Notes: generated from the sequence alone by a model not told the origin. Positions 34,989 through 46,350 are shown, counted from the stretch's first letter. The stretch: 64,000 nt of DNA from Hanleya hanleyi (GCA_036873755.1 JAVTVY010008113.1:62001-126000); one strand, 5' to 3'. Translations and numbers: made by a program.

Positions 34989-36179
34989 CAGGGGTCGAAA
35001 TGTTTTTTGAGAATTACTTGTCACTGTGACAGGTAACTATTTTTTTTACTTGTCACCCTGGTACTTCAGCTTGTCACTCCTACTGAAACTTTTTTCACCA
35101 TACTCTCATCATATATTCCAACCAGTCTCTCCATTTTCCAGGCATTGGAGAATTTGAACACAAGTTTTTTTTTCCGATCGCGAGACATTTATGACAGCGA
35201 CAAATTTGTCTCCTTCCTTTAGCTCTGCATTGCCAAGATGAATGTCCTGACTCCCTGATGTTAACTCAGTGGGCTCATTCCTGCCATCAGACTGTTCCAC
35301 TATAGGAAGTTCAAAGCAAAATGTCAACAGAACGTTCAATTAGGAGATTAAATTTGCTGGAACGATATTTTCTTCAGGATCATAACAGCAGGAGGGTTTT
35401 ATCAACTTTTTTGTGGGTTACCCAGATTAAAAACTTGACTTTGAAAAATTGAGTTTTTGGGAAATTTTGAAATTGAGTTTTACCCCCCCCCCCCCAAAAA
35501 TGAGTTTTTATCCATGGGAAAATGCGCGCCAAACACGCGCGAAAACTGAGTTATAGTGAATAAATATTGTGTTCTTCAAGAGATAAGTCGAGTTCCCAAA
35601 TGAAAATGTTGAATTGTTCTGACAAATTATCAAGCAAAATCATTGTTGTTGTTGTTGCCTTCACTCGATCAACTCGCGAGTGTTAGACGTTAGCGCTTGT
35701 CTGGAGCAAGTAAAAATCGGCACATGCAACGTTCACGTTAGCTGCCCGTGTTCACAAGCATGATTTTCTTCCGATTAAAATACTCACTGACGAAGTTTTA
35801 TTGAGCTCTTATTCTCCGAAATAAAACATAAGGATCAATCAGCTTGCTCTGGTTTCATTTTCGGCTTGAAGTTGCCAGGCATGAATAGTCGATAAGAAAT
35901 ATAGGCCGATTGCGCTAGATCGTGCCAGTCAATTCGTTTACTTTATCCATTAGTTTTGCCTTTCAAGCGGATCGTGTGCAAATCTAGCGGGATAAAACGA
36001 AACTCAATAACTGTTTCCAGGAAGACAATTCAGTCATGTTAGGCCTGTATTAGCTCGTAATTCAGTATTTTTCGGACAGAATAGTTACTTGTCGCGGCAA
36101 CAGGTGGAATTTTAATTTAGTTGTCGCTTGAAAAAATGACTTGTCGGCGACAGGTAGACAGGCGTTATTTCGACCGCTG
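34989..36179. mobile_element. CAG(G/C)GGTCGAAAT element nested in EB
   Basis: Starts CAGGGGTCGAAAT and ends ATTTCGACCGCTG, flanked by CTTAT (34984-34988 and 36180-36184). EA shows the empty site as one continuous reading (CCACCTCATCGCCC). Both subterminal regions repeat ACTTGTC...GACAGGTA-type motifs in both orientations. The interior has an AATTGAGTTTTT tract, a C-run near 35485 and an antisense ORF at 35109-35339. A further left end of this family is at 40562. Confidence 0.88.
35109..35339 (-). CDS. Hypothetical antisense ORF inside the nested element, possible captured exon
   Basis: A 76-codon frame opening with TTG rather than ATG, ending GETGWNI. It is hydrophilic, with segments such as NAELKEGDKFVAVINVS and QILQCLENGE. 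Codon use looks protein-like compared with surrounding AT-rich DNA, which suggests an exon fragment carried by the transposon. I do not recognise the family and no splice model is supported. Confidence 0.22.
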   Translation of the reverse strand: MNVLLTFCFELPIVEQSDGRNEPTELTSGSQDIHLGNAELKEGDKFVAVINVSRSEKKTCVQILQCLENGETGWNI

Positions 36180-37142
36180 CTTATCGCCCGCATTGTTAAA
36201 ATGGAATGCAAAGTTATCCCTCAGGCTCCTTTCCCACTGACACAGGGCTGTTTTTCTAATTTGTTTCCACGTTTTTAGGCCCTGTGTCAGTTGCCATTTC
36301 ACCATTTCGTTTTCAATTAAGTTGGCCCTTGACAGTTGTTTCAATGATAGCGATTGGCAGGCTGCCGTGTACGAGCCAATGAAAACGCTCGACAGATCAG
36401 CTTACATATAGACTAGGACTGGCACATGGCAATAGATAGATGATATAGAGCCCAGTTTTCGACAGCGTGTGTTGACGATCGGCGAACGGGGTTCAATCGT
36501 TTAATTTTACGTTCAAATCTACGTGAATCCGTTTCGATTCGCCCGAATGCCCTGTCAGGTGAATCTTCACGCGAATGAATTCGCGGATTTGTGTCAAAAT
36601 TTGACATGGCAAAATTTTGAACGGGATCATCAAGTTTAAGGCGCGCGTTTAAAACGCACCTCAGTGCCTCTTCAGGCGCGTTATGGTGCGCGTGCACGAT
36701 CACGCGCCTCAAATCACAAGGCCTGATGCTGATACCATGCCATGAGATGGTGCTTGGGATTGCGTTTCGCCCACTTGCACCTACAGGTGGCGACACCTGG
36801 TGACAAATTTAAAATTTGGTTTCCGGGCAATAGGTTGGGCAATAGGTTGAGGACGCTGTTCTGAGTTGATTTTAAAACTTGGGGAGGCAGAAAGACCCTT
36901 CCGCATCCAACGCCTATGAAGTAGCAGTTGCCTCCCACATGTATATCCCCTGAGACCAACAATGCTAAAAAATATTTCTGCCATTTCGGCGGGGGACCTA
37001 GCATCCTCTGGCTGCTTGTTATCTGTACCTCTACCATGTGCAGCATATATATTACAATATATGTAGATCTATACGTTATGTATTCAAAGCTGCTGTATTT
37101 ACTTTCTGGGCCCATGGTTGCATGTACACTACAGTAAGCTTA

Positions 37143-38310
37143 GGCCTCTGTTAATTAATTGGCTGCTTCTCATGACCCGCCCGCATTAGGAAAATCGGCC
37201 CGCACTATGAAAATTATGGACAATAATTGCGCATTGTTTGTCATTATTTACTCCGTCTATAAAAAAAAAATCCGTTACGAAATTGTCTCCCTTGCCGAGA
37301 GAAAAACCAGATGCAGTTGCAAAGTTAACTCCCTTGTGTGTGGGTTTCCTCTCCGTCGCAGATAATCTTTGCCGATGTTATATGCTATATACAGTACCTC
37401 AACCCTATTCGCATGTCCCGGAATGTTTAATACTATATTATAAAGCCAGCCAACCTTTGTAGACGCATCGATCAGCTATATCTCAGTAGCGGGTTCGTGG
37501 TTCCGGGTTGCTTCGACTAAACAGTGACCGCCATTTTGACAGAGGAATGTGAGCGGCACATGGCATGAGCGGCTGCATGAAATGTCATATTTCACGTCTA
37601 TTCGTCGATTTAACGTTATCACATTAATGGTTATCTGTACATGCAGTATAATCGAAATGAAAAGATCGAAGATTCTGGTGACCCCTACAACAAAAACGTT
37701 TCCCGAGAATGCGAGACTGGACGATGTTTGTAAAACTGATCTCGAAAGGTGTGAAAACGAAAGTACTACTATCTGTCCCAGATAATATATTAAGAGACGT
37801 TTTCGGCGATATTTCGGAGACAATTTATCGTACAGCATCGAATCTTCACACATTATATAAACTAAAAAATACAGATTTTTCCCCCATATTCCATTAAAAT
37901 CTGTTGGGAATTGACGAAAATCACCAATACCTACCATGTTATTTTGGGGTTACGATGACGTTGATCTGCCAATGTTATAACATGCAGGCTGACGTAAAAA
38001 AATAACCTAAATATCTCCCATCTAATTCTTGTTTTCGTGATTTGTTGAGAACTACTGGAAGGATTTTCTTGATACATTGGAATAAAATTGGTACTTTTTA
38101 GTTTATCTCCTGTGTGAAGTTTCAATATCCTCCAATCAATTGTCTCCGAAATAGGGCCTTAAATTTGGGTTTCGAATAAGAATAAAATAATTGATCTTTG
38201 AGTTGAAATGGTTTTGTTCTTAATAATCAATAATTAATAATTAACGCAAGTAGCATCTAGTTTTTTGATCCACTAGGTCATGAGAAGCAGACTATTAATT
38301 ATCATTGGCC
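37143..38310. mobile_element. PIF/Harbinger-like element, TTA target
   Basis: The left end GGCCTCTGTTAATTAAT, then CTGCTTCTCATGACC, pairs imperfectly with the right end GGTCATGAGAAGCAG, then ATTAATTATCATTGGCC. TTA flanks both sides (37140-37142 and 38311-38313). The 3-bp TTA target and GG-type ends are typical of PIF/Harbinger. The interior has overlapping frames of up to about 150 codons on the minus strand without recognisable transposase motifs, so it is treated as non-autonomous. Confidence 0.75.
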
Positions 38311-39801
38311 TTATGCTTTAGTGACAACGTTAGATGAACTGATAATCTATCACGCAGCAGCTAACTGAAAGAGTATCCAGGATGGATTGATGGATTGTCA
38401 TGCAGTTGCTCATGCTCACCTACATGTATTGCTCGCCTAAATCCTCTTGTTTAATAGATATTCTAGTCTTTCAAACTGCTTTCATTGAAAATCTAATCAG
38501 GGAGAGCAGTTGACTACTCGGTGAACTCGTCTGTGAGGCCTGGGATAGTAGATTCTTCATCCAAGTAACTTGTTAAGGCAGTCGTGAAAAATACGTAGCT
38601 GAAGAACCCTGAATCTGGACCCATTGTTTTCTCCATGCAGACTTGGCTATTGTAGGCTATGCAGTATTGCGTGATCCTTTCATGAAGTATGCACCCCTGG
38701 GGATAGGTTGAGCTCATCTACATGTATTTACATGTAGGGCCTACATGTATTTTAAAAAGTTGTTTGTTTTGGGTAACAGACCCTGTTCAGTGAGATTGGG
38801 TCGGTCGGTAGAAAAAAGTTTAATTTGTTTTTCATCCCTGAGCGGTCAGTCAGTTTAGTTCCAAGTAGCAAAAATTTATCAATCAATTACTCCTCATAGT
38901 TAATCAGGCACTCTGATAAGCACAGGCGAAGGCGAGTGAAAAACACGCCTGGCATTACTCGAGGGGTGCGATTAGCACCCCCAAATCACACGCCTGAGAA
39001 ATGTCCAGGAGTGCTTTTGCTGAAGTTAGGAGTGTGGTTTACGATGTCTTCAGGGGTTTTTTAGGCAAAAATTTTTCACCTACTCAATTTCAAATATCGC
39101 ATATCAATGTCACTAAAACTCAATTTTTCTGCCTTTTTCATCTAAAAAATTATAAAACTCAATTTTTATTTTGTTTTAATCGTAGAATGTAAAAAATTCT
39201 TGTATTAAATTGGCATAAGTATTGAAACTGTCATGCTTGGTGGAGACAGGTAAAAAACAAATTGTTACAAGACATGAATGCCCCATATTTGCTGAGAAAA
39301 CAACTTGCTCTTGTTTTATCTTTATTTTTTTATTATTTTACCCTTAAGCCAAGGTCAATGTTTCATTGAACGACCTCCGTTGAATGGTGATGGGAGCACT
39401 GCGATCACATACATCTCATGATCCACACTCAGCCCCCCCCCCCCCCCCTTTGATTTTAGCCCTGCGAATTTTGTAGCATGAATTGAAACGACACACCACG
39501 GAACCAAGTTCGTTTTCCATTGTAAGTGCATTGAATTTATAAAATTTATTCTCACCTTCCAATATGCCGTTTTATATTTATTTGTCAGTACTTTCAAACT
39601 GACTTCATTGTGGTAGAAAAACAAGTGACACTGTCACAGGAGTAATAATGTGTTAATTAATTTCGAGGCAGAAATAAAGCATGATGAACGATTTTTACAG
39701 AAATGCCTCCCAAGCATTCGTGTATTACAATAATTTATTCGTTAGTTTTGAAGTCTAAACGATAAATTCTCAATTCTCAATTTACCGTAACAAGGCATTG
39801 C

Positions 39802-40074
39802 ATGTTGCTTGTTTTGCACTACAAAACGCAGGCCAACGTGCAGGGCGAAGCACTTCACTTCGACATGAGGCAGGTATTATACGCGTTCAAACAGAGTTCC
39901 AACAGATCAAAGAAGTTGAAAAAATTTCAGAGTATGACAAATATATTTTTCATTTGTGTTCTTGAGATTTTCTCGCTTACGTTTGTCGATCGTCTGCCAC
40001 GTGTTGAGGTAAAGAAAATGGCGCTGAAATTGTATCTGGCGGTACTCGACAGCGAATTGTCTCCCTTGTCATGA
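39802..40074 (+). CDS. Small ORF in element E3, homologue of the E2 ORF
   Basis: A 90-codon ATG frame with GEALHFDMRQVLYAFKQSS, MTNIFFICV and PRVEVKKMALK segments. It is alignable along most of its length with 30708-30944, with four frame-preserving indels and largely conservative replacements, then a different C-terminus. Function unknown. Confidence 0.3.
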   Translation: MLLVLHYKTQANVQGEALHFDMRQVLYAFKQSSNRSKKLKKFQSMTNIFFICVLEIFSLTFVDRLPRVEVKKMALKLYLAVLDSELSPLS

Positions 40075-40362
40075 GATAAGATAAATCAACGTAAAACGTC
40101 ATAATGTCGTGATATTACGACATTGTAGAGGCGCTGTAGTCAACGACAAAAAAAATAATCCCCGCGAAAGCTTCTTGAGCTTGTTCCATTTTCACTGGAT
40201 ATCCCATGATGAGACGCGGTGTCTGCAGCTAAACAAACATACGGAAACCCGGGAAGTGGCAGGGATGAAGTGAAGAGTGGGCTCTCATACGGACGTTTAT
40301 TGACATAGAGACGAAGGTGACACGAACAACAACAACAACAACCTTGTATTGTGAACTTTCGG

Positions 40363-41562
40363 CAGGCCTCTCGTTTTAAGGCGCGCGATCGCACTCCCGC
40401 ACCTTCGCGCTCCTGAACTTGGAACTAGGTGCGCGACTATAGCGCACCTGGCATTTCGCGGGCGTTAAAAAACAGTAAAAGCAGCAAATTCATTACCAAC
40501 TTACGTGTGCCATTAAACTGCCTTCCGACAGCAACGCATGTGTTTACGTCCGGTTAAATGGTCAGCGGTCGAAATAACGCCTGCCTACGTGCCGCCGGCA
40601 AGTGAATTTTTCCGGCGACAACTTGTCTTGCAAAAATAATCTAGGCCTACCTGTCGCAAGCGGCAAGTAGGATTTTATATAGCAAAAACGATAAAATGCG
40701 ATCAAATTTCGTAAATACCTTTTAGAAGTCTAGATCTATCTGAAGGAACGGACAATCCAAGAAATAATCCATTGAAAATTTATTTCAAGCCGATCTTTAG
40801 CCATTGTTGTTGGACCTTGTTGTTGGTTTTCTCTATCAACATTTCCCGCGCCAAATTTACTTCCGGTTGCGCGTCACCTCTTGCGCGGTAGTCCGGTGCA
40901 TGCAAAAGTCGGACCTGTTATGAAACGGAATCGGACTATCTGATTTTTTTCTTCCAGTTGGTAAATAATATTGTCGGCTTCTTTTCTTTGGCTTCTATTC
41001 ACAAGTGGAAGTTTTTCTATGCAGACATTTCAGTTAATTGATCATTCCAATGGGACTCTGGTGGCTGATTCTAATTTATTGGAATCAGCAATTTACAAGG
41101 GGAGACTTCTGATAAATATAAGTAAATATAGTTGGGATACTGGTTAACTCCCCATAAATTTTCATTCTTTAAAAAGGGTGTTAGTTGGATCTAAATTCTT
41201 TGATATAATGAGTTCTAATTGCAGAAATTAGGGGAATAGTTGTCTTTGACATATCAATGTTGACATCAACTTTCCACTGGTGCTCTAAGTTTGAAAGAAC
41301 ATGTGTGCCAAATAAAAAAATTAATAATAATAAATTTAAAAACACCCACCTCATTTTTTGAAAAGAAAAATTGCAGGAGAACCACTCACTGTCAAATTTC
41401 ACATCATTATTGGTCACTGTTCGTCTGCTATCAAGGGAGATAACCCATCACTCGCCTAGACTCATTTAAGGGGTGTGATTTTAGGTGTGCTAACCACACT
41501 CCTGAGAATAAATAAGGCGAGTGATTGTCACTCGCCTGTTGTCTCACAAAACAAGAGGCCTG
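40363..41562. mobile_element. CAGGCC element nested in E3
   Basis: Starts CAGGCCTCTCGTTTTAAGG and ends AAAACAAGAGGCCTG, flanked by TTTCGG (40357-40362 and 41563-41568). The E2 sister shows the uninterrupted site. The CG-rich block GCGCGCGATCGC near the left end relates it to EA and EB. At 40562 it contains CAGCGGTCGAAAT, the left end of the nested-in-EB family, whose right end I could not find. Confidence 0.88.
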
Positions 41563-42294
41563 TTTCGGTCGCGAGAACTTTCCCGTGATTGGGACATTTT
41601 TGTTCGCCCCTGTGTTACATAAACTCAATCTTGTATGAAGAAAACTCAATTTTTTTCCGCGCCTATGGCGCGCACTTCCCCCCAAAACCCAGAAAACTCA
41701 ATTTCTAGCTCAAAACTCAATTTTGAAAAAATCGCAAAAACTCAATTCAAATTCGTTTTCATCGGGAATACCACGATGAAAAACTGCCTAAAAAAAACCC
41801 TGGTCTTGCTATTGTTATTGAAACAGTTGATTGCTTCATTCAGCAAGAAACTAACCTTACGATAATTAGTTTTCTTGGAAACTGGTGCAAACAAGCCGCC
41901 TTCTACTAGATATAATTCTTTGATTGACTAGTGCTGAAACTGTCTGGATGTTGGACATCACAGAATGAAGTTATAAGAAACACAGGAGAATAAACATCTC
42001 CCATGTTGAAGGTCCGTCACCCTCCTCAACTGCCCGCCATACTTGCACCGACAGAAGTCACGAACCACGTTCCCAGGTACTCGGTCCGATCATGGCTTCA
42101 TGTTGTCATGGTATACCCGCTGAGTGAATGCGGTGATGAAAGAAACTATGGGATCGGGGTTGTACAAAGTAACTACCGTTTTGCTCAAGGGAAACAACTC
42201 ATATGATTGCTAGACATTGCAATCGGAGTTTGAGAGTACAGAAATACCGTTTTCATTATGCCCCCCCCCCTCTCGCTTTGTCCGTCCGTCCAAA

Positions 42295-43115
42295 TTTCTT
42301 GTCCGCCCGATATTTCGGTTAATATGTGATGGACAGGATTGAAACTTGCATGGAATGTGGCCAGCGCCTCGTAGTTGTGCAGCGTAGAGCTTTTTCCGAG
42401 TTCCGGTATAATTTCAAGAGTTATGGCCCTTTTTCTGAAATCTCTGTGAATGGGACTTGTCCCGGCTGGATCTTGGTTAATATTGTATGGACAAGTATGA
42501 AATTTGCATGATATGTGGTCAGAGCCCCACAGTTGTGCAGCGTAAAGTTTCTCCCCGTTTCGCCTATATTTTCAAGAGTTATGGCCCTTTGTTCTTGAAA
42601 TCTCCGTGAATTGGGACTTGTCCGGGCTGGATCTTGGTTAATATTGTATGGACAATTATGAAATTTGCAGGATATGTGGTCAGTGCCCTGTAGTTGTGCA
42701 GCGTGAAGTTTCTCCGCGTTTCGCGTATATTTTCAAGAGTTATTGCCCTTTGTTCATCAAGTCTTTGTGAATTGGGACTTATCCGGGCTGGATCTCGGCT
42801 AATATTGTATGGACAATTATGGAATTTGCAGGATATGTGGTCAGTGCCCTGTAGTTGTGCAGCGTGAAGTTTCTCCGTGTTTTGCGTATGTTTTCAAGAG
42901 TTATGGCCCTTTTGTTCTTGAAATCTTTGTGAGTTGGGACTTGTCCGGGCTGGATCTCAGTTAATATTGTATGGACAAGTATGGAATTTGCATGATATGT
43001 GGTCAATGCCCCATAGTTGTGCAGCGTGAAGTTTCTCTGCTTTCGGTTATATTTTCAAGAGTTATGGCCCTTTGTTCATCAAATCTAAGTGAATGAGATA
43101 TATTTATTTGTCCAG
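42295..43115. repeat. Tandem array C, five copies of about 161 bp
   Basis: Units begin near 42300, 42457, 42618, 42780 and 42945. They share GGACTTGTCCGGGCTGGATC, TTAATATTGTATGGACAA, GATATGTGGTCAGTGCCC, GTTGTGCAGCGTGAAGTTTC and TTTCAAGAGTTATGGCCC. A head with poly-C and GTCCGTCCGTCC lies at 42260-42295. This architecture resembles the Helitron-derived pearl-type elements of bivalves (from memory). Confidence 0.88.
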
Positions 43116-43589
43116 GCTGGATCTCCGTCCATAACCGATTTGGACTGGGAAAATGGCTATGAAATTGTTATTCTACATTCCAAAGCAGACCACATAGGTC
43201 CTGAAGTATGAAATTGCCCCAAAAGAGTGAATTGAGTGCAAAATTCAAAGTTCACGATCGCTTCATAATTTCACCACAATATACTCTCAAGAAATGTAGA
43301 TCTCATAACCAGGTCACATTTTTGGATTTGGCGAAAGCACCCAGGCGACCATCTTGCATCAAAACATTGTTGGTCGATACTTGGAATATGTATTATGCGA
43401 GGCATGCCGAAAAAAGTGACAAACAGAATTTTTATAATTATCCAAATTAGGCCTCCACAGACCAATACACAACAGAACAATGGCGGGGCAGTGCCAGATT
43501 GAGCAATCTCTGATTGCTTCCTTTTTGTGTTTTTTTTTTTTTTTTACAAAAAAAATGAGAGGCACGTGGAATACACAAGCCTTGATTAT

Positions 43590-43647
43590 TTTTCAGCAGC
43601 GCGATGGTGCGCGCGCGTGATCGCGCGCCTCAAATCAGAATGCCTGG
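43590..43647. mobile_element. Right-end remnant of a CAGGCC-family element
   Basis: The CG-rich palindromic block GCGCGCGCGTGATCGCGCGC followed by CTCAAATCAGAATGCCTG matches the right ends of EA and EB. No matching left end is present nearby. It abuts the TTAA of the piggyBac-like copy 2. Confidence 0.65.
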
Positions 43648-43651
43648 TTAA

Positions 43652-44724
43652 CCCTTTCACCGATTATTTCCCCTGACAAAAGTGACCTGCTGACGACCAA
43701 TTCCCTGAGAACTGTTAAAATTTGTATGTGTTGTCTTTGGAATGTTAGAAAACGTGTTTGCGTCTGAGATTTGTAGAAAAGCATAGGGACCCCGTCTCTA
43801 CAATGAGTACTCCGGTGTTATTTGCTCCAGTTTTATAGCAAAATAAATCAAATAGCATACAAAATTAGGTTTTACTTCAAGAGAATGCGCTTTCCCCGGC
43901 TTTCTCGACTTGAAAACGTCAAAATTCAACGGAGAAATCGTCTTTTTTCGATCGCATTTGACAGTGTTTATCTCGAGTTGTACTCGGCCATTTGCAATGT
44001 TTGACCTCTCATTGGAAAGCGTGGGCTTTCCCCTTTCTATAAATGACATCGCCTGGGACGGATGGCGAAAATAAAACGGAGAATATGATTGGATTGTAAT
44101 GATATCATTCCATCCTTCCAGCCAGTGTCTACGCCGGTCTCTTAGCTGTTGGCTGATATAGGTCACGTGGGCAAAATTACGCATACCGATTGGCTCGTCG
44201 GCCGGCGGGGGAATCCATCTTGAATGAAATGGATAATTGTTTGACACATGTTGTGGATCAAGACTCGTAAAAATATGGAAATAAACTTCATCGATCGTCG
44301 TTGGCAGTTTTAATCGTCTGGGGAATATTCACCACACTTTAGCAGTCGTGTAAGTTCAAAAATACAGGAGTTAGGAAGAGGTTTTCGATGATTTTTTCCA
44401 TTTCTGCGGCTTGCTGCCGACAGGCCCGTCACACGGTATGTGAGGAAAAAATTTTCGCTCCGATTTTTTCCGTTCAACATCTAATTTTGCTTTATTTCTT
44501 TTGCGAAACAAACAAGCAATTTCGAGAATCAAATTGATCAAGGTTTTGACTTTCCAGAAGTATACAGTGTTTGATAGGTTTCCGTCAAAACGAATGCAAA
44601 AAAATAAAAGTGCTGTACCCATCGTGATGGCCAACAGGTTTAAAGCTAACCCGGTCTACCGGGTATGGTCGTATGGGTACGCACTATCCCTGACCCTGTG
44701 CACCGGGTTTAATCAGTGAAAGGG
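43652..44724 (-). mobile_element. piggyBac-like non-autonomous element, copy 2 (inverted relative to copy 1)
   Basis: Ends CCCTTTCACCGATTA and TAATCAGTGAAAGGG (one mismatch), abutting TTAA at 43648-43651 and 44725-44728. Across its 1073 bp it is the reverse complement of 16703-17785 with scattered differences, so the two copies form a 26-kb-spaced inverted pair within the same intron. Confidence 0.9.
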
Positions 44725-45109
44725 TTAATGAAAAAAGGGCACTGCTTTTTGGTATGACTGCTAAATATATATGCCCTATAATATATACTTACATGAATAT
44801 CAAATATCATGGCAAGAATGCTGCAAGAACAAATGGGAAGCGTTGTTTGTCATTGATATTGTTTTGTAACTCCCGTCGGATTGAAATGCCGTCGACTTCA
44901 TGCTGCCGTCTTCACGTAGACCGCCACCTCTCTTCCCTCCATATTTCTGGGGATGATGATATTAAATAGGTATGACTTCTCTCCACGTTAAACTTGGTAT
45001 CTGATGACAACGAATGATAAATAATATATTGACAAAAAAAATGTCGGGTGACCTCATAGAAACTCCTTTTTAATTTAGGCCTATTTAGAAGTAGGTTACA
45101 TCTAATTAT

Positions 45110-45470
45110 TGGGGATACCGGGTGTCCATGTTTCCATAACATTTTTGTTGTCCGGGCAATATCTTTTGACAGGATGTGTTGAATTATTTCAAATTTGGGG
45201 AGTGGCACAAATAGGTGCGAGGTATCGTCAAGTATGGCATCTTGGATCCATTGTACATGGAATACTCCTTGTCGGGGCAGTATTTTTTGACAGGATGCTT
45301 TGATCGATTTCAAATTTGGGAAGCACCTTTATATAAGGTGGAAGAAATGTTGCTTTTCACCGAGATGTTTTGTCAAATATGGCCTTCACTGGCATGGATT
45401 TCTCATACACACACATTGGAATATTCGTTGTCCAGGTAATATCCAGGGGTCAAAATGTTACCAAATGTCA
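45110..45470. repeat. Degenerate tandem array, about 130-bp units
   Basis: Three diverged copies share TTGTCCGGGCAATATNTTTTGACAGGATG, split here as TTGTC(C/G)GGGCA and TTTTGACAGGATG, followed by ATTTCAAATTTGGG. The third copy near 45425 is weaker. It probably belongs to a larger interspersed repeat ending near 46857. Confidence 0.7.
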
Positions 45471-45804
45471 TTCAGGATTTCTCTCAATTTTCCCAGTGAG
45501 ATTGTTGAGATCATCTTAAACATGGTACATATATATCAGGATTGCTCAGATATTGAGCATGCCTATACTTTAGTATAGATTAAGATTGATGACAGAAATC
45601 TACATCTACCAGAAAGTGACTTATTTCGAAACTATGCTGTGACAAATTGCAAACTCCACTTTGGTGGATTATGCAATCATAAATTGAGTTTCTCCCACTG
45701 CAAGCCATAACCATAGACCAGAGGCATACATGCAAGTCCAGTCTCAAGTCTATGCATCATTTGCAACATTCAACATGTACAGAAGTATTCTAATTTAAGC
45801 ATTA

Positions 45805-46350
45805 GGCCAAAATTAAAATATAGTTTGTTTGCGGTAACAAAGTCCCTCAAAAAATGTTGGGTTGGTCGGTGGCATTTTATTTTATTTTTTTTATTAAACA
45901 ATATTTCTTTTATTAAATTTCCCCCCAAAAATTTTCCCCCTTGTTGGCATCCAATGATGTGCACTGCAAATTGAGTGAGAGTCATCTGCTATTCTTTCGC
46001 CTAGTGCCTGAAAAGTTGGCGGACTTTTTCAAACAGATACAGAACTGGTTTGTGGCAGACCTTGTTCCTGGGGGACTTCACACTTTGCTTAATATGGCCA
46101 CCATATGGGGAGGAACTGCTGTGGGAGGAACTTATGTTCGCGGCTTTGGAAACTAGATTAACTCTGCAGCTCCCATAACAGTTACTGGTTGTGTTTGTGG
46201 CGCACACAATTCTCCGATGTGAATAATTTCTTCATGATTTTACATTTTTATTCTTTTGAGAAAAAAAAATCTAAAAAAAACTTTTGGGTCGCTCCCATTT
46301 TCAGCGGGTCAGTTGCGTTACCGCAAACAAACTATATTTTAGTTTTGGCC
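45805..46350. mobile_element. PIF/Harbinger-like MITE, TTA target
   Basis: Inverted repeats of about 37 bp: GGCCAAAATTAAAATATAG, then TTTGTTTGCGGTAAC on the left, and GTTACCGCAAACAAA, then CTATATTTTAGTTTTGGCC on the right. TTA flanks both sides (45802-45804 and 46351-46353). No coding content. Confidence 0.85.

Larger units (their letters stand above)
34411..36725. mobile_element. CAGGCC element EB, sister of EA
   Basis: Starts CAGGCCTTGTGATTTG and ends AAATCACAAGGCCTG, flanked by ATGCTG (34405-34410 and 36726-36731). It is internally colinear with EA except for the nested insertion at 34989-36179 and the absence of the inverted duplication. The CG-rich subterminal block GTGCACGATCACGCGCC is conserved. 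Confidence 0.9.
32270..36870. repeat. Satellite-like array B (about 125-145 bp units), interrupted by two transposons
   Basis: Units share ACAGGTGGCGACACCTGGTGG (a near-palindrome), CAAAATCTAAATTTG, TTTCCGGGCAATAACTTGA, TTCTTCTCAAATTTGGTAT and CATGCCATGAGATG. Clear copies begin near 33910, 34053, 34178, 34315 and 36780. Element EC (32399-33868) and element EB (34411-36725) both sit inside units and are flanked by duplicated array sequence. Confidence 0.85.
39051..41802. mobile_element. CAGGGG element E3, sister of E2, with a nested insertion
   Basis: Starts CAGGGGTTTTTTAGGC and ends GCCTAAAAAAAACCCTG, flanked by GTCTT (39046-39050 and 41803-41807). It is colinear with E2 outside the nested element at 40363-41562. 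The small ORF at 39802-40074 corresponds to 30708-30944 in E2. The right end conserves the GCGCGCC/TATGGCGCGC hairpin and ACTCAATTTTT repeats. Confidence 0.88.

Noticed and set aside
37476..37937. 153-codon minus-strand frame in the Harbinger-like element
   Set aside because: No DDE-type or Myb-like motif was recognisable, and overlapping frames occur on the other strand; treated as chance.
39190..39620. Antisense frame in element E3 as a gene
   Set aside because: Contains a poly-C/poly-G run and overlaps transposon sequence shared with E2, where the frame is not maintained.
42295..43115. CRISPR-like regular repeats
   Set aside because: Units are about 161 bp with no short repeat/unique spacer alternation, and the window is eukaryotic; it is a tandem satellite.
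43798..44247. 149-codon minus-strand frame
   Set aside because: It lies within piggyBac-like copy 2, and the corresponding frame in copy 1 is broken. No transposase catalytic residues were seen.
44912..45313. 133-codon minus-strand frame
   Set aside because: It overlaps the degenerate tandem array and shows no domain features.
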